A DNA stretch of 64,000 nt from Burkholderia pyrrocinia (GCF_018417535.1 NZ_CP070978.1:1-64000); one strand, 5' to 3'; positions 26,601 to 36,665 are shown, counted from the stretch's first letter. Numbers and translations are program-made. The notes: generated by a model not told the origin, from the letters alone.

Positions 26601-29600
26601 GTGCTGCCGGTCAATGGGTGAACAACGACGTGCAGGCCGCGCCCGGTTCGACGCCGGGCAACAGCCAGTTCATCAACGGCGGCACGATCTCGCTGTCGGC
26701 AATCCAGAATTCGCAGATTGTGCCCGGCGCCGGCTATGCGGACGCGACCGGCTCGGTCCTGTTACCGCCCGGCAGCGTGCTGGACGTGTCGAGCGGCGGC
26801 GAGATGCTGGCGAATGGCCAGATGCTGATGCAGAACGGCGTTCCGGCCGGGCGTGGCGGCAACGTGTCGTTGCAGACTTATGCGGCACCGCAATCGAAAC
26901 AGTTTGGTCATACGACCGATGGCGGCGGCGGTGCGGAGCTGCCCGCCACGCAGCCGACGGCCGGCACGCTTGCGCTGGGCGGCACGATCCTGAGCGAAGG
27001 TTTTTCGGGCGGCGGCACGCTGACGCTTCAGGCGCTCGGATTCCGGATCGGTGGCGATGCGGCGGCCGCGTCGCCGTTCGACGTGTATCTCCCGGAGACC
27101 TTCTTCGCGCGGCAAGGGTTCGGCAAGTACGTGCTGAACGCGTATTACGACGCGACCGTCGCGCCGGGCACCATGGTCGGCGTGACACAACTGAACCGCA
27201 TCCCGGATGCGGTCGCGCTTCAACAGGCCGGTACGGGCGCGAACCTGTCGGCGGGCAGCCTGACGTCGATCGGCCAGCTCGATGCGTATCACCGGCAGGC
27301 GACGAACTTCGTGTTGACGGGCGGCAATTACACGTCGTGGCTGACTTCAGCCGGCGCGGTGCCAACGTACCCGGGCGGGACCGGCGCGGTCACTGTGTCG
27401 GAAGGAGCGTCGATCCATGCGGATGCCGGCGCGAGCATCGGCCTCGGTTCGCCGACACAGGTCACGGTGCTCGGCTCGATCGTCGCGCCCGGTGGATCGA
27501 TCACGCTGAGCGCGGACGGCGGCGGCACGTATGCGCAGGCCGGGCAGTTCAACACCGGTTTCCGGAGCGCGGGCCAGTCGGTGTGGCTCGGCGCGGATGC
27601 GTCGCTCGACGTATCGGGCACGGCATTGGCCAATCCGCTTGCGGCGCCGGTCAAGATCGGCGCGACGACGGTCGTGCCGAACTCGGGCAAGGTATTGCCC
27701 GGCGGCTCGGTGACGATGTCGAGCGATACGGGCTACGTGGTAGCGCAGGCGGGCTCGAAGATCGATGTGTCCGGCACGTCGGCGAATTTCGACCGGTTGC
27801 AGGCCAATGGTACTTACGCTTCGCAGCCGGTCTGGAGCGATGCCGGCTCGATCACGCTGTTGGCGGCGAACGGCTCGTTCGCCGATGCGACGCTGGCGGG
27901 GCATGCCGGGGCGGCGCAGGCACGCGGCGGTACGTTGACGATCCTGCCGCATCAAAACGATGGCGCGAGCGGCACGGCATTGGTTGTGCGGCAAGACGGA
28001 ACGCTCGTGCCTGCGGGATTGGCGCCGGGACAGGATTTTACGTCGGCGATCGATCCGACAACCGGTTTGCCGATCGGCCAGCCGACCGGGGTGATCCAGT
28101 TCGCGGCCGACCGGTTGACCGGGTCCGGCATAGCAAACCTGGTGCTCGGCGGTGCCACGCCGCCGAATCTCTTCGGCGTATCACCGACACAGATTTTGTT
28201 TGCGGGTGACGTTACGCTGTCTTTGCCCGAATCGGTGACCCTGAATGCGGGACGCATTGCGGCCATCGGCATGGGGCAGTTGTCGACGCTGCTGTCGACG
28301 CCGGTACGCAAGCCGGACGGGACGATTGCGTCGGCGGTCGACGCCGTGCTGGCACAGGCGCCGCAAACGCCACTCGGCACGACGGTGGAAATCGATGCGC
28401 CCTACGTCACGTTGTCTGGGCCGTTCATCCAGACGCAGGCACCCGCGTTCAAACCGGTCGCGACGCTGTCTGATGCGACGCTGAACGTGAATGCGTCGTT
28501 CATCGACCTGAAGAACCAGCTTCAGCTCAACAATTTCAGCCATGCGAACTTCACGAGCGGCGGCGACATCCGGCTGAGTTCGACGAATGCCGGCCAAACC
28601 TTGACGCCGGGCATCCTCTATACGCCGGGCGACCTGACGTTCAAGGCAGCGGACCTGTATCCGGCGACCGGCAGCACCTTCATCGTCGACGCGGTCGGCC
28701 CGACCGATCCGGCCACGGGCAAACCGGCGCCGACGACGGTCACGTTCGCGGCGAACGGCGCGTCGGGCACGCCGCTGTCCGCAGGCGGCACGCTGCTCGT
28801 GGACGCGGCGAACATCGTGCAGGGCGGCACGGTGCGCGCACCGTCCGGCACGCTCGTGTTCGGTATCGGCGATCCGTCGAATACGACAACGCAGGCGCAG
28901 TTCGCGGGCCTGCCGCTCGTCGCGACGGATTCGGTCAGGCTGGCAAGCGGCAGCGTGACGTCGGTGTCGAACGAAGGTTTGGTCATCCCGTACGGCACGA
29001 CGATCGACGGGGTCGAGTGGCAGTTCAATCCGGTCGCCGGCACGACGACGGCCGACCTGACCGCATCGCCTGCGAAATATGTCGGCGTGAACGCCGGCAA
29101 CGTTGCACTCGACAAGGGCGCGACGATCGACCTGTCCGGCGGCGGCGACCTGCAGGCCGCCGAATGGGTGCCGGGCACGGGCGGCACGCGCGACGTGCTG
29201 TCGCAATACAACGTGAGCTATGCGAGCGGCAAGGGCGCGACAGCCGTGCCTGTCAACGCGGGAGCCGGCAACGTCTATGCGATCGTGCCGGGCAAGCAAT
29301 CGCCCGTCGCCGCCTATGACCCGACGTTCGCACAGACGGTGCAGCCGTCGACCAATGCGAACGGTACGGCGACGACCGCGACGGCGACGCTCGGCGTCGG
29401 TCAGGCCGGCATGAGCGATGCGGTCGGCAAGGCCGTGTACCTGTCGGGCGTGCCGGGGCTGCCGGCCGGCTACTACACGCTGCTGCCGGGCAAGTACGCG
29501 ACGTTGCCGGGTGCATATCGCGTCACCATGTCGAATACGTCCGGCAACGTCGTGCCGGGCGCGAGCCAGGTGCTGCAGGACGGCACGGTGGTGACGGCCG

Positions 29601-32600
29601 GCTATTTCGCGGACACGCTGACGGGCAGCCGAAGCGCGACGCCGACGCTGTTCAACGTACAGTCGAACAGTGTGTGGCAGCAGTACTCGCAATACACGCT
29701 GACGGGCGCGAACGCGTATTTCACGAAACTCGCCGCGAGCAAGGGCAATGTGACGCCACCGCTGCCGGTGGACGGCGGCCAGCTGGTGCTGGCCGCGACG
29801 AAGGCGCTGACGCTCGGCGCGACGCTGAACGCGGCCGCCGGTGCGGGGGGTGCGCCGGCCGAGGTCGATATCGCATCGCAGGACATCCAGATCACCGGCA
29901 ACGGCAGCGCGGCGCTGCCCGGCTATCTGCAGATCGGCAGCGACGCGCTCGATTCGCTGAACGCGGGCAGCCTGCTGATCGGCGGCACGCGTGCGACGAC
30001 GACCAGCGGCGTCACGATCACGCCGATCGCGAACAGCGTCGTCCTGTCGAACGCCGGGAACACGACGCTCAAGGGCCCCGAGATCCTGCTCGTCACGAAG
30101 ACCGACGGCAGCGGCACCGATCCGAATGCGGCGAACGGTTTGCGCGTCGATGCGGGCGCGTCGATTGCCGCGCAGGGTGACTATCCGGCAGCCAAGGACC
30201 AGCCGATCGCGATCGCCGGCGACGGTGCGCTGCTGCGCGTGTCGAACGGCGCGATGGCACCGCTGACGCGTACCGGCGGCACGGGCACGGGCTTGCTGAC
30301 GGTCGGCGCGGGTGCGACGCTCGCGGGCGGCCAGGCGCTGATGCTGGATTCGTCCGGCAACCTGAAGGTCGATCCGTCCGCCGTGCTGTCGGCCAAGGCG
30401 ATCACGGCGGACGGCTCAGCGATCACGTTCACGAACGCGAGCGGCGGCGCGGCCGCGAGCCTGCCGGGTTTCGTGATCGACCCGACCGGCCTCGCGCAAT
30501 TTTCGAATGCACAGCAGGTGACGCTGCGCAGCTACGGTGCGATCGGTTTCGTCGGCGACGTGAACGCGACGTTCGGCAACAACGTCGACTTGAGCGCGGG
30601 CACCTTCACGAGCGATGGCGGTCACGTGACGCTGAACGCGCAGCAGATCGCGTTCACGAACGAGATGGGTGCCACGCCGGGCGCGACGACGGCCGGCGGC
30701 GGCACACTGACGGTCAACGCGAAGGAGATCGATTTCGGCACCGGCTCGAAGGCGGCGAGCGGCTTCGGCTCGGCCGTAATGAATGCGACGGGCGGCATCG
30801 TCGGGCAGGGTACCGGCACGTTCGACTTCGGCGCGCTGCCGGTGACGCTCAACGCGCCGGTCTATCTGGCCGATACGAGCTCGGCCGCCACCGTGAAGAC
30901 GACAGGTGCGCTGACGCTGAACGGTGCATCGGGCACGCCGTTGAAGCACGATGCGGTCGGCGGTGCGTGGACCTTCATCGGCGGCACCGTTGCCGACAAT
31001 GGCGCGACGATCAGCGCGCCGGCGGGCAACGTGACGCTCGAAGCAACGAGCGGCAACCTGACGATCGGCGGCGGATCGACGGTCAGTTCGGCGGGCGTGT
31101 CGAAGCAGTTCTTCGACGTGACGCGTTACGCGCCGGCCGGGTCGATCACGCTGACGGCCGATGCGGGCACCGTCGACGTACAGGCCGGCTCGACGCTGGA
31201 TTTTTCCGGGGCGAGCGGCGGCGGTGCCGCGGGCAGCCTTGCGCTGTCGGCGCAGCAGCAGGGCGTGAACCTGAACGGCACGATCAAGGGCGGCGCGGCG
31301 AGCGGTTATGCGGGCGGCTCGTTTTCGTTGAATACGGGCGGCGCGGCCGATCTCGATGCGCTGTCGAAGACGCTCGCGTCGAGCGGCGTGAACGAGGCGA
31401 TCGCGATTCACACGAAGACGGGCAACCTGACGCTGTCGCAAGGCAACAGGCTGACCGCGCATTCGGTGCTGCTCACGGCCGATGGCGGTTCGGGCAGCGC
31501 GGCGGATACGGCGAACGGCAACGTGAACGTGCTCGGGACGATCGACGCGTCCGGCAAGGCCGGCGGCGAGATCGACCTGTACGGCCGCAACGGCGTGGAC
31601 ATCGAAGGTTCGCTGCTCGCACGTGGTTCGGACCCGAACCAGCGCGGCGGCAAGGTCAACATCGGTACGACCGCGCTGTTCGATCCGACGATCGTCGATG
31701 CGAACGGCAATTCGAACGCGTACAACGCGACCTATGGTTACGAGAACATCCTGCGCGGGAATTCGGGTGCCATCACGCTCGGCGCGAATGCGCTGATCGA
31801 TGTGTCGGGCGGGACGGCGGGAGGATTGTCGGGCGGCACCGTGAACTTCCGCGCACCGCTGTTGATCGACAACGGTGTGAATTTCAATCTGCCGGATACG
31901 TTCAACAACGGCAAGGGGATCGCCGGTTCGCGCGCGACGTCGCTGGAAGCGTATGCGGTGTGGAGCACGACGGACGCGACGACGGGCGCGAAGCACTTCG
32001 ACGGCATCATCGACCCGGCGGGATGGTATGACCGCAGCGGGCATTTGCTGGCCGGCACGTTTACCGCGCAGGGGACGTCCGGCACGCCGGCGACTTTCTC
32101 GTTTACGCCGGACGGCTCGGGTGGCGGCACGTTGACGAACCAGGCGACGGGTGCATCGGCGAGCGTCACGCAGGCGCAGCTTCAGGGCGGCAATTCCGCG
32201 ATCGGGTTCGGCGGGCTGAACAACATGTACTTCGCGCCTGCGAGCGGTGGCGCGAATGCGGATCACCAGACCTTCTACGGATACCAGAACGGCGATGCGT
32301 CGACAACGGCGCCGGGTACGCTGATGGGCTTCGTGCAGCATGGGCTCGATACGTTGGTCGATCCGTTCGCGGGGAGGGGCATTGCGAACACGCGCATCGT
32401 GCCGGGGATCGAACTCGACAACCCGAGTTCGACGATCAATGGCGGCGATATCCAGGTGCTGACGAACTGGAACCTCGGCGCGGGTACGTCGCCGACGAAT
32501 CTCGCGTTCCGGTTTGACGGGCAGGCGCCGGTGGTTACATTACGCGCCGAAAACAACGTGAAGGTGAAGGCGAGCCTGTCGGATGGGTTCTTCCAGATTG

Positions 32601-35600
32601 CGAATCCGTTGGGCGGTGGGGGGACGATTCCGGTGCCGCCGCTGTCTACGTCGAGCGTAGCGGACGCCATTTTCAATCTGGCGTCCGGTTACAACGCAGC
32701 CTATGGCTATGGGATTTGGTACTACGCGAAGAAAAATGTAGCGTTCGCCCCTGGGCAGCCGGTTGGCGGTACACCGGACGAGATTGCAGAATACTATGCG
32801 CTCTATATGGCGTATGCGAATTTTCTGGACCAGACCGCGACCAGTCTTTCGTCAGCGCTAAACTGGGATCCGAGTTTCAACAACATCGGAATCGTCTACA
32901 AGCTGACGCTCAACGGTACGAGCCCGGTGCCCGGCCAACCGAATGCACCGGTCGCGCCTTCTGCCGCGCAACAAGCGACGGATCCCGGTTCCTACCTGAT
33001 CTATCTGAATCAGTATCAGAAATACCTGAGCGATGCAGTTCGATTCCGGGTGCAGAAGGGCGCATGGCCTTCGATCGCGACCGTTGCAGCACCTGCCGTG
33101 CAACCTGTTGCGGTGATTGCTACGCCGACGATCAGCCTGCCGGCCGTGACCGACAATTCTCCGTCGCCGACACCTGTCGCGGGCGATCCGATTCCGCTGC
33201 AGTCCGCATCGTTGGCCGGCGGAGCGAGCAGTTCGTTCCGGGTGGTCGCGGGCGCCGACCTGGACAGCACGAATCCGCTTGCGCTTCGACCGTTGACAGC
33301 CGGGGGCGGAACGAACGGCAGGAGTGTCGTGTTCGACGGCCATACGACGTACGTCGCCAACACCGGGTTCGCCGTGCTTGCGCCGACGTCGATCCGTACC
33401 GGAACGGGGGCGATCGACGTGGCGGCGGCCAACGGTGTCGCGTTGTTCGACGCAGGTGCCGCGCAAGCGAACGATGCGGATGTGCTCGTGCCGGGCGTGA
33501 TCTATACGGGCGGTGCGCCCGCGGCTTCGGCGCCTGCGGGCAGCCCCACGTTGGCAATCCTGCATGCCGGAACCGGCTATCAGGACATTCTGATTACGCC
33601 GACCGTGAGCCCCGATTCGGCGGGCGATATCACGATCCACGCGCAGGGCGACATCACGGGCGCCGAGTACGTGATCGATACGAACGGAACGGTGACCGGA
33701 CGGAGTGGCGCCAACATCAGTCAATTCTGGTGGCAGTGGATGCAGATCGGTAATCCGACCGGGATGGTCGGCGCAACGAATCCCGTGACTCAGACCGTCC
33801 AGACGTCGATCAACTTCGGCGCGTTCGACCAAGGTGTGTTGAGTTCGGGCGGAAATGTCTCCGTGTCGGCTGGGGGCAACATTTCCGACCTGTCGGTGTC
33901 GTTGCCGACGACGTGGTATCTGACTGGCGCAAATACCGATAGCCCGACGGTCAATACGATCGGCGGTGGCAATCTGACCGTGCGGGCCGGCGGGGACATT
34001 CTGAGCGGCGGCTATTTCGTTGCGAAAGGATCGGGCACGATCACCGCGGGCGGGAAGATCGGGGCGGATATTGTGGTGCCTCCGAACTTTGACGGTGCGC
34101 GGGCCGTGACGATGGATACGTTGCTGGCTACGCAGGATGGCGTACTCGACGTAAACGCGCGACAAGGCGTCAGCATCGGGCGCGTGCTCGATCCGTCGTA
34201 TGTGCAGGGCAATGTACTGTTGTCTGCGTACAAGCAACAAGCCGACATGAAGGGCTATTCGTCGACATCCGCCGTCAATATCGCGTCGACGACGGGCGAT
34301 GTATCGATCGGCACGCTTTCCAACGTCGCGCTGATCGGCGGCGGCAATTTCAACCCGATGACACCGGGCAAGCTCGACCTGTCGTCCATCCTGCCGGCGT
34401 CGGTGGACTTGACCGCGTTCACCGGCGGCATCACGGTGGCAGCGAGCGGCGAGCTTTACCCGTCGGCATCGGGCAATCTGAATCTGATTGCCGACCAGTC
34501 CGTCAATCTGTCGACCATTAACGGAATGGGGCCCCCTACCGGGTCGCCGTCATTCGGTATGCTCGACGTCGCCCCGTCCGCGATGCCATCACCGGCGAGG
34601 CCGAACGTATTCGTCACGAATCCGACGGTTGCTTCGGCGGCGGCACATGATCCCGATGGCTTGCATCGCGACGACGCCGTGCCGGCAAGAATCTACAGTC
34701 TCAACGGCGATATCGTCGACGGTGTTCTCCAGACGACCGGCGTGATCGCGGGCCGGTACGATTATCTTGTACCGGTCGTGATAGACAAGCCTGCGCTGAT
34801 TCAGGCGGGCAGAGACATCGTCAACCTGTCGTTCGTGGGACAGAACCTGCGCAAGTCGGACGTGACCCGAATCGTGGCCGGGCGAGACATTTACGATACG
34901 GCGGGATTGGGGGGGAGTGTTACGCCCGTACTTGCACTTGGCGGCCCGGGCACCTTTGATATCGAGGCGGGCCGGAACATCGGACCGTTGACGAGTCAAG
35001 CCGATGCCTTTGCAACCCTGGGCAGCGGGAGTTACGTCGCCGGGCTGCAAACGGGAATCGATGCGATCGGCAACGCGAACAATCCGTATTTGCCGCATGA
35101 AAGCGCAAACGTCAATGTGTTGTTCGGGGTCGGGCCGGGTATCGACACTGCTTCGTTCATCTCGACGTACGTCGATCCGGCGAAATCCGTACCCGGCGTT
35201 TCCAGTGCGGCGCCCGCGCTCGTCACGTTCATGGAGCAATACGAGGCGGGTCTCTCGGTCGATACGGGGCTGGTCAACGATCAGCCGGCGATCAAGCCGT
35301 TGACCTCGGACGAAGCGTGGTCGAAATTCAAGGCGCTGCCGCCGTATGTTCAGCAGATCTTTGCCGAACAGGTATTGTTCAAGGTGCTGACCAGCGTTGG
35401 CGAGGATTACAACAATCCCGCCAGTCCGTACTATCAGAAGTATGCACGCGGATACGAGGCGCTCAATACGATGTTCCCGGCTTCGCTGGGTTACACGGCC
35501 AACAATCTCGGCGGAGGCAGCAACGGTGCGAACAGGTTGATCGATACGGGTGACCTGGACATTCGCAGCACGACCATCCAGACGCAGCAGGGCGGTAACG

Positions 35601-36418
35601 TATCGATCCTCGGCCCGGGCGGACAGGCGCTGATCGGTAGTACATCCGCACCACCGCAGATCGTCGATGCAACGGGCAAGGTCATTGCCGGGCCCGGGAC
35701 GATGGGGATCCTCACGCTCGAGAAGGGTGACATCGACATCTTTACGGATCGCAGCGTGTTGCTCGCGCAGAGCCGGATCTTCACCGAGCAAGGCGGCGAT
35801 ATGACGATCTGGAGCTCGAACGGCGACATCAACGCGGGCAAGGGGGCGAAGTCGTCGGCCGATACACCTGCGCCGCAATACGTGTGCGATGCAAACCATT
35901 ACTGTACGGTCGACGCGCGCGGGCAGGTCACGGGCGCGGGCATCGCGACGTTGCAAAGCGTGCCGGGCGTACCGATCGGCACGATCAACCTGATCGCACC
36001 GCGCGGCACGGTCGATGCCGGCGACGCAGGCATTCGCGCAGGCAACCTGAACGTCGCGGCGCTGCGTGTCGTGAACGCGGACAACATCCAGGTGACCGGC
36101 AAGGCAAGCGGCATCCCGCTCGTGCAGGCCGTGAATACGGGCGCGTTGACGGCTGCGAGTGCGGCCGCATCGGCCGCGACCCAGGTCGCACAGGATATCG
36201 CGAAGAACAACGCGTCCGGTGCGTCGGCGCGGCGCTGGACGATCTCGGTGCAGGTCGAGGGGTTCGGCGACGCGGGCGGCGACGGCGGGAAGAAGCACAA
36301 GCAGCAGGTTGGCTATGACCCGTCGAGTTCGGTGTCGATCCTCGGTTTCGGGCAGACGGGGCCATCGCAACGGGCAGCGCTCACGCCCGACGAGCGCGCA
36401 CGGTTGGGCAAGATCTGA
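23657..36418 (+). CDS. Giant filamentous haemagglutinin-family adhesin (TpsA, PdtA-like)
   Basis: This 4253-aa exoprotein starts at an ATG with a GGTGGAAAG ribosome site. It has a long signal peptide (residues about 25-47, ending VSAHAHGA) and a two-partner-secretion domain (residues about 140-400) with INRNGVLFGAGSQV, the counterpart of the NPNG motif. Thousands of residues of glycine-, asparagine- and threonine-rich beta-helix repeats follow. The C-terminus (from about residue 4015) has the DUF3739-type blocks GDIDIFTDRSVLLAQSRIF, GDMTIWSSNGDINAGKG and APRGTVDAGDAGIRAGNLN. The only cysteines in the protein are C4077 and C4083. It should be exported by the FhaC-type pore encoded at 51771. 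Residues about 3000-4000 look less GC-rich and include a non-repetitive tyrosine-rich insert. A P. aeruginosa PdtA-like role in adhesion and biofilm is inferred. Confidence 0.93.
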   Translation: MAARARTDRQPRATASRSVLKSELSPLYRAVVLMLAAGVSAHAHGAGIMNLGQATARAAGGGAGGVGATPGMPNLGVSPQQALQASQPSIRNLGYAAHAIAAQIAAQQNAAAAAAKLPSTVPNGLAPGGLQVAAGATGDTNNPVLWFNANAPTQNTDATGHVNVDVKQTGQNAVLTWETMNVGRQTTLNFDQSRGTQTNGANNWAVLNRVNDPSGRPSQVLGNITAQGAVYVINRNGVLFGAGSQVNVHSLVASSLDVLNMNNYNQTLLNRVPVVTDNTLAQDAAGIVASNKQFLSLPAGTTGGLAYPESGSSTAVNGNSTVPNEVLGLGNQVNLTSASQYQPWGDVTIEQGASITTHANGNASDGGFVMIAAPNVTNAGHIKATDGQVVLAAGVGVSLRPNSGATVNPQVLLPELSGQILLLGPNGGTIDLTPAGTLTNTGIVEAARGNVNLLGSRVAQNGVVGVTTSVNAPGAITISTVDEYQSNNPAGAAYLGQGLVTTSQQSTGSDTHRAGLLSFGPDSVTTVMPDGNGQTTPSTPGATFTPGSIGMTAGSIWFQGGSLIEAPGSKVTVAALTPSTSGAQTPAGQTAVPGRIYVDNGATIDVSGLANVEVPISQTLVTVDRIGQNELADSPLLRNGFLLGYKNLVFDGTLTGTRSDGVQWVGSPILNLSGYVNLIPRMVDQLLTNGGSITLSGNEVMTAAGSSMNLNGGYVHYDGGMVNTTRLVDANGAIVPIGQASPYDTYVGIAGQFIESHPRWGVTKSWYNPLQTAGAYQGDYIVGGNAGTLDVYASQTAVLDGDISAQAFGGAKQMQGNSLPSGGTFNLGADPKLDGTALVHLTSNNHDAGTGATGLVVLQDNAPSLDEIARGFSIDTPLDVKTLQALPATDPRNVLLTTVVPVATLNNGGFANLNVTEDKVGGKGIVVPQGTQLELQPGGSISLSSARPGADVNVAGKLIVPSGSISIASGGNVIVGPEGAISAAGQWVNNDVQAAPGSTPGNSQFINGGTISLSAIQNSQIVPGAGYADATGSVLLPPGSVLDVSSGGEMLANGQMLMQNGVPAGRGGNVSLQTYAAPQSKQFGHTTDGGGGAELPATQPTAGTLALGGTILSEGFSGGGTLTLQALGFRIGGDAAAASPFDVYLPETFFARQGFGKYVLNAYYDATVAPGTMVGVTQLNRIPDAVALQQAGTGANLSAGSLTSIGQLDAYHRQATNFVLTGGNYTSWLTSAGAVPTYPGGTGAVTVSEGASIHADAGASIGLGSPTQVTVLGSIVAPGGSITLSADGGGTYAQAGQFNTGFRSAGQSVWLGADASLDVSGTALANPLAAPVKIGATTVVPNSGKVLPGGSVTMSSDTGYVVAQAGSKIDVSGTSANFDRLQANGTYASQPVWSDAGSITLLAANGSFADATLAGHAGAAQARGGTLTILPHQNDGASGTALVVRQDGTLVPAGLAPGQDFTSAIDPTTGLPIGQPTGVIQFAADRLTGSGIANLVLGGATPPNLFGVSPTQILFAGDVTLSLPESVTLNAGRIAAIGMGQLSTLLSTPVRKPDGTIASAVDAVLAQAPQTPLGTTVEIDAPYVTLSGPFIQTQAPAFKPVATLSDATLNVNASFIDLKNQLQLNNFSHANFTSGGDIRLSSTNAGQTLTPGILYTPGDLTFKAADLYPATGSTFIVDAVGPTDPATGKPAPTTVTFAANGASGTPLSAGGTLLVDAANIVQGGTVRAPSGTLVFGIGDPSNTTTQAQFAGLPLVATDSVRLASGSVTSVSNEGLVIPYGTTIDGVEWQFNPVAGTTTADLTASPAKYVGVNAGNVALDKGATIDLSGGGDLQAAEWVPGTGGTRDVLSQYNVSYASGKGATAVPVNAGAGNVYAIVPGKQSPVAAYDPTFAQTVQPSTNANGTATTATATLGVGQAGMSDAVGKAVYLSGVPGLPAGYYTLLPGKYATLPGAYRVTMSNTSGNVVPGASQVLQDGTVVTAGYFADTLTGSRSATPTLFNVQSNSVWQQYSQYTLTGANAYFTKLAASKGNVTPPLPVDGGQLVLAATKALTLGATLNAAAGAGGAPAEVDIASQDIQITGNGSAALPGYLQIGSDALDSLNAGSLLIGGTRATTTSGVTITPIANSVVLSNAGNTTLKGPEILLVTKTDGSGTDPNAANGLRVDAGASIAAQGDYPAAKDQPIAIAGDGALLRVSNGAMAPLTRTGGTGTGLLTVGAGATLAGGQALMLDSSGNLKVDPSAVLSAKAITADGSAITFTNASGGAAASLPGFVIDPTGLAQFSNAQQVTLRSYGAIGFVGDVNATFGNNVDLSAGTFTSDGGHVTLNAQQIAFTNEMGATPGATTAGGGTLTVNAKEIDFGTGSKAASGFGSAVMNATGGIVGQGTGTFDFGALPVTLNAPVYLADTSSAATVKTTGALTLNGASGTPLKHDAVGGAWTFIGGTVADNGATISAPAGNVTLEATSGNLTIGGGSTVSSAGVSKQFFDVTRYAPAGSITLTADAGTVDVQAGSTLDFSGASGGGAAGSLALSAQQQGVNLNGTIKGGAASGYAGGSFSLNTGGAADLDALSKTLASSGVNEAIAIHTKTGNLTLSQGNRLTAHSVLLTADGGSGSAADTANGNVNVLGTIDASGKAGGEIDLYGRNGVDIEGSLLARGSDPNQRGGKVNIGTTALFDPTIVDANGNSNAYNATYGYENILRGNSGAITLGANALIDVSGGTAGGLSGGTVNFRAPLLIDNGVNFNLPDTFNNGKGIAGSRATSLEAYAVWSTTDATTGAKHFDGIIDPAGWYDRSGHLLAGTFTAQGTSGTPATFSFTPDGSGGGTLTNQATGASASVTQAQLQGGNSAIGFGGLNNMYFAPASGGANADHQTFYGYQNGDASTTAPGTLMGFVQHGLDTLVDPFAGRGIANTRIVPGIELDNPSSTINGGDIQVLTNWNLGAGTSPTNLAFRFDGQAPVVTLRAENNVKVKASLSDGFFQIANPLGGGGTIPVPPLSTSSVADAIFNLASGYNAAYGYGIWYYAKKNVAFAPGQPVGGTPDEIAEYYALYMAYANFLDQTATSLSSALNWDPSFNNIGIVYKLTLNGTSPVPGQPNAPVAPSAAQQATDPGSYLIYLNQYQKYLSDAVRFRVQKGAWPSIATVAAPAVQPVAVIATPTISLPAVTDNSPSPTPVAGDPIPLQSASLAGGASSSFRVVAGADLDSTNPLALRPLTAGGGTNGRSVVFDGHTTYVANTGFAVLAPTSIRTGTGAIDVAAANGVALFDAGAAQANDADVLVPGVIYTGGAPAASAPAGSPTLAILHAGTGYQDILITPTVSPDSAGDITIHAQGDITGAEYVIDTNGTVTGRSGANISQFWWQWMQIGNPTGMVGATNPVTQTVQTSINFGAFDQGVLSSGGNVSVSAGGNISDLSVSLPTTWYLTGANTDSPTVNTIGGGNLTVRAGGDILSGGYFVAKGSGTITAGGKIGADIVVPPNFDGARAVTMDTLLATQDGVLDVNARQGVSIGRVLDPSYVQGNVLLSAYKQQADMKGYSSTSAVNIASTTGDVSIGTLSNVALIGGGNFNPMTPGKLDLSSILPASVDLTAFTGGITVAASGELYPSASGNLNLIADQSVNLSTINGMGPPTGSPSFGMLDVAPSAMPSPARPNVFVTNPTVASAAAHDPDGLHRDDAVPARIYSLNGDIVDGVLQTTGVIAGRYDYLVPVVIDKPALIQAGRDIVNLSFVGQNLRKSDVTRIVAGRDIYDTAGLGGSVTPVLALGGPGTFDIEAGRNIGPLTSQADAFATLGSGSYVAGLQTGIDAIGNANNPYLPHESANVNVLFGVGPGIDTASFISTYVDPAKSVPGVSSAAPALVTFMEQYEAGLSVDTGLVNDQPAIKPLTSDEAWSKFKALPPYVQQIFAEQVLFKVLTSVGEDYNNPASPYYQKYARGYEALNTMFPASLGYTANNLGGGSNGANRLIDTGDLDIRSTTIQTQQGGNVSILGPGGQALIGSTSAPPQIVDATGKVIAGPGTMGILTLEKGDIDIFTDRSVLLAQSRIFTEQGGDMTIWSSNGDINAGKGAKSSADTPAPQYVCDANHYCTVDARGQVTGAGIATLQSVPGVPIGTINLIAPRGTVDAGDAGIRAGNLNVAALRVVNADNIQVTGKASGIPLVQAVNTGALTAASAAASAATQVAQDIAKNNASGASARRWTISVQVEGFGDAGGDGGKKHKQQVGYDPSSSVSILGFGQTGPSQRAALTPDERARLGKI

Positions 36419-36427
36419 GCAAAAGTC

Positions 36428-36460
36428 GTGCAGGCTGCCGGAACGAATGGCAGCTTGCAC
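36428..36460 (+). terminator. Hairpin just after the adhesin gene
   Basis: GTGCAGGCTGCC pairs with GGCAGCTTGCAC around a 9-base loop with one mismatch. It begins 10 bases after the stop codon. No T-run follows, so it may act as an mRNA 3' stabiliser or weak terminator. Confidence 0.5.
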
Positions 36461-36536
36461 CCGACGATGCGCAAGGAGAAAAGGCCCGCATCGCGGACAC
36501 GATGCAATGTGGACTGACTGAGAGCGAATTTCGTCG

Positions 36537-36665
36537 CTATCGTCCGGTCGTGATTCCGGCGCCGATGCTCGTGTTGCCGATTGTTCCGATCATCGGTGCG
36601 ACGTTCGACGAATTTCCACCCATCACGATGAGAACGGCCATCGAGGCCGACGCGCTGCGCAACAT
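36537..36665 (-). pseudogene. Vestige of a PstS/DING-like N-terminus
   Basis: A 42-codon minus-strand frame encodes LIVMGGNSSNVAPMIGTIGN. This mirrors GGGSSLVAPTIGAIGNS at the N-terminus of the PstS-like protein encoded just upstream on the same strand. The frame stops after about 20 further residues. It is best read as the decayed end of a duplicated copy, lying downstream of the intact gene's terminator. A functional mini-protein is less likely. Confidence 0.45.

Noticed and set aside
23492..26614. A 1040-codon minus-strand frame under the adhesin gene start
   Set aside because: It is antisense to the signal peptide and secretion domain of the adhesin, with arginine/histidine-rich low-complexity translation. 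The adhesin frame has clear family motifs.
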